Shown in pieces: positions 62,454 through 64,000 of a DNA stretch of 64,000 bases. Origin of the DNA: an uncultured Sphingomonadales bacterium (GTDB lineage: Bacteria > Pseudomonadota > Alphaproteobacteria > Sphingomonadales > Sphingomonadaceae). The DNA is taken from the NCBI GenBank assembly GCA_903839675.1, contig CAIMDB010000007.1:1-64000 (forward strand). The letters run 5' to 3'. The translations under genes were made by a program, and so were the position numbers. Numbering within the stretch: the first letter of the stretch is position 1; each line of letters opens with the position of its first letter. Below the pieces are notes generated by a model, which made no database searches, was not told where the DNA came from, and saw only the letters and a program-made list of their open reading frames with translations.

Positions 62454-62915
62454 TCAGCGGACGATGCCGCGGAAACTCAGTTTGCCTTGGGCGCCTGCTG
62501 CGATCGGCTCGCGCAGGACCCAGCGGACATGCGTTACGTCTTCAGGACGGGCGGCGCGTTCAGCGCCATCCGCCTCGCGGACTTTGAGTGAGGCCAGCGG
62601 GGCAAACGTTTTTCCGCCGTCGACAGAAACCTGCGCGACAGTGTCGGACGTGCCCTGATACGCAACGGGTGCTGGCATCGGATTGGTAACGACAAAATCC
62701 TTGGCGGATTGCGTGCCGGTGTTCCGGTATTGGAGGATGAAGACCAACCGATCGCCGGGGATGACCACCTTGGGTTCCTCCAGCACCGTTTCTGTCTTGC
62801 CTCCAGCGGCCGGCACCTCGCGTTCGACAAAGACGGAACTGTCGAGCGCAATAGCGTCCGCCGCATGCCCGGAAACGGGGCTAAGCAACAGAAATAGAAG
62901 GATTAAAATACGCAT
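62454..62915 (-). CDS. Short secreted DUF11-type protein, 153 aa
   Basis: The start at 62915 (MRILILLFLLLSPVSGHA) has GGAGG 8 nt upstream, better than the longer frame to 62930. After the signal peptide comes one DUF11-like domain: VFVEREVPAAGGKTETVLEEPKVVIPGDRLVFILQYRNTGTQSAKDFVVTNPMPAPVAY, ending LSFRGIVR. It lacks the N-terminal module of its neighbours. It lies 20 bp from the 342-aa gene and 64 bp from the 358-aa gene, all on the same strand. Confidence 0.8.
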   Translation of the reverse strand: MRILILLFLLLSPVSGHAADAIALDSSVFVEREVPAAGGKTETVLEEPKVVIPGDRLVFILQYRNTGTQSAKDFVVTNPMPAPVAYQGTSDTVAQVSVDGGKTFAPLASLKVREADGAERAARPEDVTHVRWVLREPIAAGAQGKLSFRGIVR

Positions 62916-62935
62916 CTTATGTCCCTCCAAAGCCC

Positions 62936-63964
62936 CTAATTAATTCTGACATTGAAGGTCACGGTGCGGGTTTGGCCGGCTGCGACGGCGCCGAGGGTAA
63001 CCTCGATGCGTCCGGGCACGACCCCGGCAGGCGGCACAAACACACCCGCGTCCGCGTCTGTCGCATCGGTCACTGGAGCGCCCTGAAGGGTCAGTGTTCC
63101 GGCTTCATATGTGGTGTTGGCCGGGACATTGTCCGCAATGGCGACGTTCGACAGAGACCCCGAGCCGCCGACGGTTGCGGTCAATGTGTAAGTGACGATT
63201 GAGCCGGGTACGATTTTGCTCCCGCCGAACGGATCGACGACGCTGGAGGTCTTCGTAAAGCTGATATTGGCTGCCTGAACGACATAAGCGCCATTCGCGC
63301 TGCCATCGCCGCCAGAGGTGCCAACGACAGCGTCGCCGCCGCCTTGGCCCTGGCCATTCGCCGATGCGCCGGGTGCGCCGGTGATCGTTCGAGAGGCTGC
63401 GGCAAGCGATAATTGCCCACGATCACCGTTAACGGCAGTCCCAGGGATTGTCGAAAGCACAAATACGCGGATCGATGCGTCAGGTGCGAGCACCGGATCG
63501 TTCGTGCCTGCGGCATAAACGGTATCGACACCGGCATCGTAGACGCCGTTCCCATTGGTATCGAGCACGATGGACGTGGTGGTTGGATCGAATTGGTCCC
63601 CGCCCAGCGCCGTCGTGACGGCCAGACCGTAGGCTTCGGAACCATTGCCCGTGTTTGTGACGGTGAAACTGGCAACTTGATTAACGCCTGACGGAAGCGT
63701 CGGAATGTCGCCGGGATCAGCTGATGTCACTGCAACGTCGAGCAACTCGTCGACGCGGAGATTGGCCGTATTTGATGTGGCGGTCTGCGCATTCCCCCCG
63801 GAATCCGTATAGTTCGCCGTGGCCGTATTCGCGATTGTGGAGCCTGCTACAGTCCCCGCAGCTTCGGCGCGTGGCGCAAAGCTGACAGACGCTGTGGCGA
63901 CGATGAGCGGCGCAATGAGCGTGAGACGCACATTCTTGATCGCCCAGAAATTGCCTTCCAACAT
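62936..63964 (-). CDS. Secreted DUF11-type protein, 342 aa, paralogue of 61313-62389
   Basis: Signal peptide to about PRAEA (35). The shared module (TIANTATANYTDSGGNAQTATSNTANLRVDEL) is followed by a calcium-loop-like VLDTNGNGVYDAGVDT. A Gly/Gln-rich spacer (GQGQGGGDAVVG) leads to a DUF11 domain (SFTKTSSVVDPFGGSKIVPGSIVTYTLTATVGGSGSLSNVAIADNVP) ending in TVTFNVRIN. The ATG at 63964 has no obvious ribosome site; GTG 63931 is an alternative that still gives a signal peptide. First visible gene of the cluster; more could lie beyond the window edge. Confidence 0.78.
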   Translation of the reverse strand: MLEGNFWAIKNVRLTLIAPLIVATASVSFAPRAEAAGTVAGSTIANTATANYTDSGGNAQTATSNTANLRVDELLDVAVTSADPGDIPTLPSGVNQVASFTVTNTGNGSEAYGLAVTTALGGDQFDPTTTSIVLDTNGNGVYDAGVDTVYAAGTNDPVLAPDASIRVFVLSTIPGTAVNGDRGQLSLAAASRTITGAPGASANGQGQGGGDAVVGTSGGDGSANGAYVVQAANISFTKTSSVVDPFGGSKIVPGSIVTYTLTATVGGSGSLSNVAIADNVPANTTYEAGTLTLQGAPVTDATDADAGVFVPPAGVVPGRIEVTLGAVAAGQTRTVTFNVRIN

Positions 63965-64000
63965 TGGTAGATACCCAACACACAGTTTTTCCTGCGGAGG

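Overview
The window looks like a chromosomal segment of an alphaproteobacterium of the order Sphingomonadales. The evidence is the mutM-rpsT-dnaA order, the split F0 operon with both b' and b subunits, UrcA and DUF2794 genes, many TonB/outer-membrane proteins, the pgsA-moaD-moaE operon and a sphingomonad-like palindromic repeat between dnaK and dnaJ. Genus cannot be fixed by reading alone. Base composition is moderately GC-rich, with AT-rich stretches only in regulatory regions (about 535-600, 2380-2465, 24380-24410, 34060-34140, 44780-44860).

Layout. Positions 1-935 are the edge of a decayed prophage: a truncated DUF2800 gene collides head-on with a small HTH regulator at a hairpin junction. 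Positions 1073-5283 hold housekeeping genes (mutM, rpsT, dnaA), an HPt protein and the iron pair bfr/bfd. A Slam-type outer-membrane protein and its TbpB-like surface lipoprotein lie directly upstream of bfd (5355-7879). Next come urcA, a LytTR two-component pair, an LplT-like MFS transporter, pgsA-moaD-moaE, oxyR, cysE and membrane/SDR genes. Positions 18207-20757 are a compact, poorly understood cluster: a Tat-exported small protein, a PqqD-like protein, an HprK-related kinase and a nucleotidyltransferase (the 'HPr-rel-A' arrangement). glmU and glmS are separated by a di-haem peroxidase lipoprotein gene and a vapBC toxin-antitoxin pair, with vapC abutting glmS. Positions 26929-37342 are mostly enzymes, plus dnaK/dnaJ, purB, pfk and radC. 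Positions 37420-41092 are the complete ydbH-ynbE-ydbL envelope operon.

Positions 41099-44779 (minus strand) form a likely sulfur-acquisition unit: a 57-aa YezD-like protein, a TonB-dependent receptor and a TauE/SafE exporter. Positions 45001-47566 are the F0 ATP synthase operon (atpI, a, c, b', b). Repair and envelope genes follow (uvrC, AI-2E permease, nitronate monooxygenase-like, rarA, GT4 glycosyltransferase, EEP nuclease-like). The last 8 kb (56172-63964, minus) is a four-gene cluster of secreted DUF11-type proteins. It ends in a 1695-residue protein with a probable C-terminal outer-membrane barrel; three of the four share an N-terminal module.

The most promising under-described systems are the HPr-rel-A cluster, the Slam/lipoprotein pair next to bacterioferritin, the DUF11 cluster and the YezD-receptor-TauE unit. 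Three small genes missed by a 60-residue cutoff were found by reading: a 48-aa membrane protein at 28407, a 27-aa hydrophobic peptide at 33909 and the YezD-like gene at 44606.
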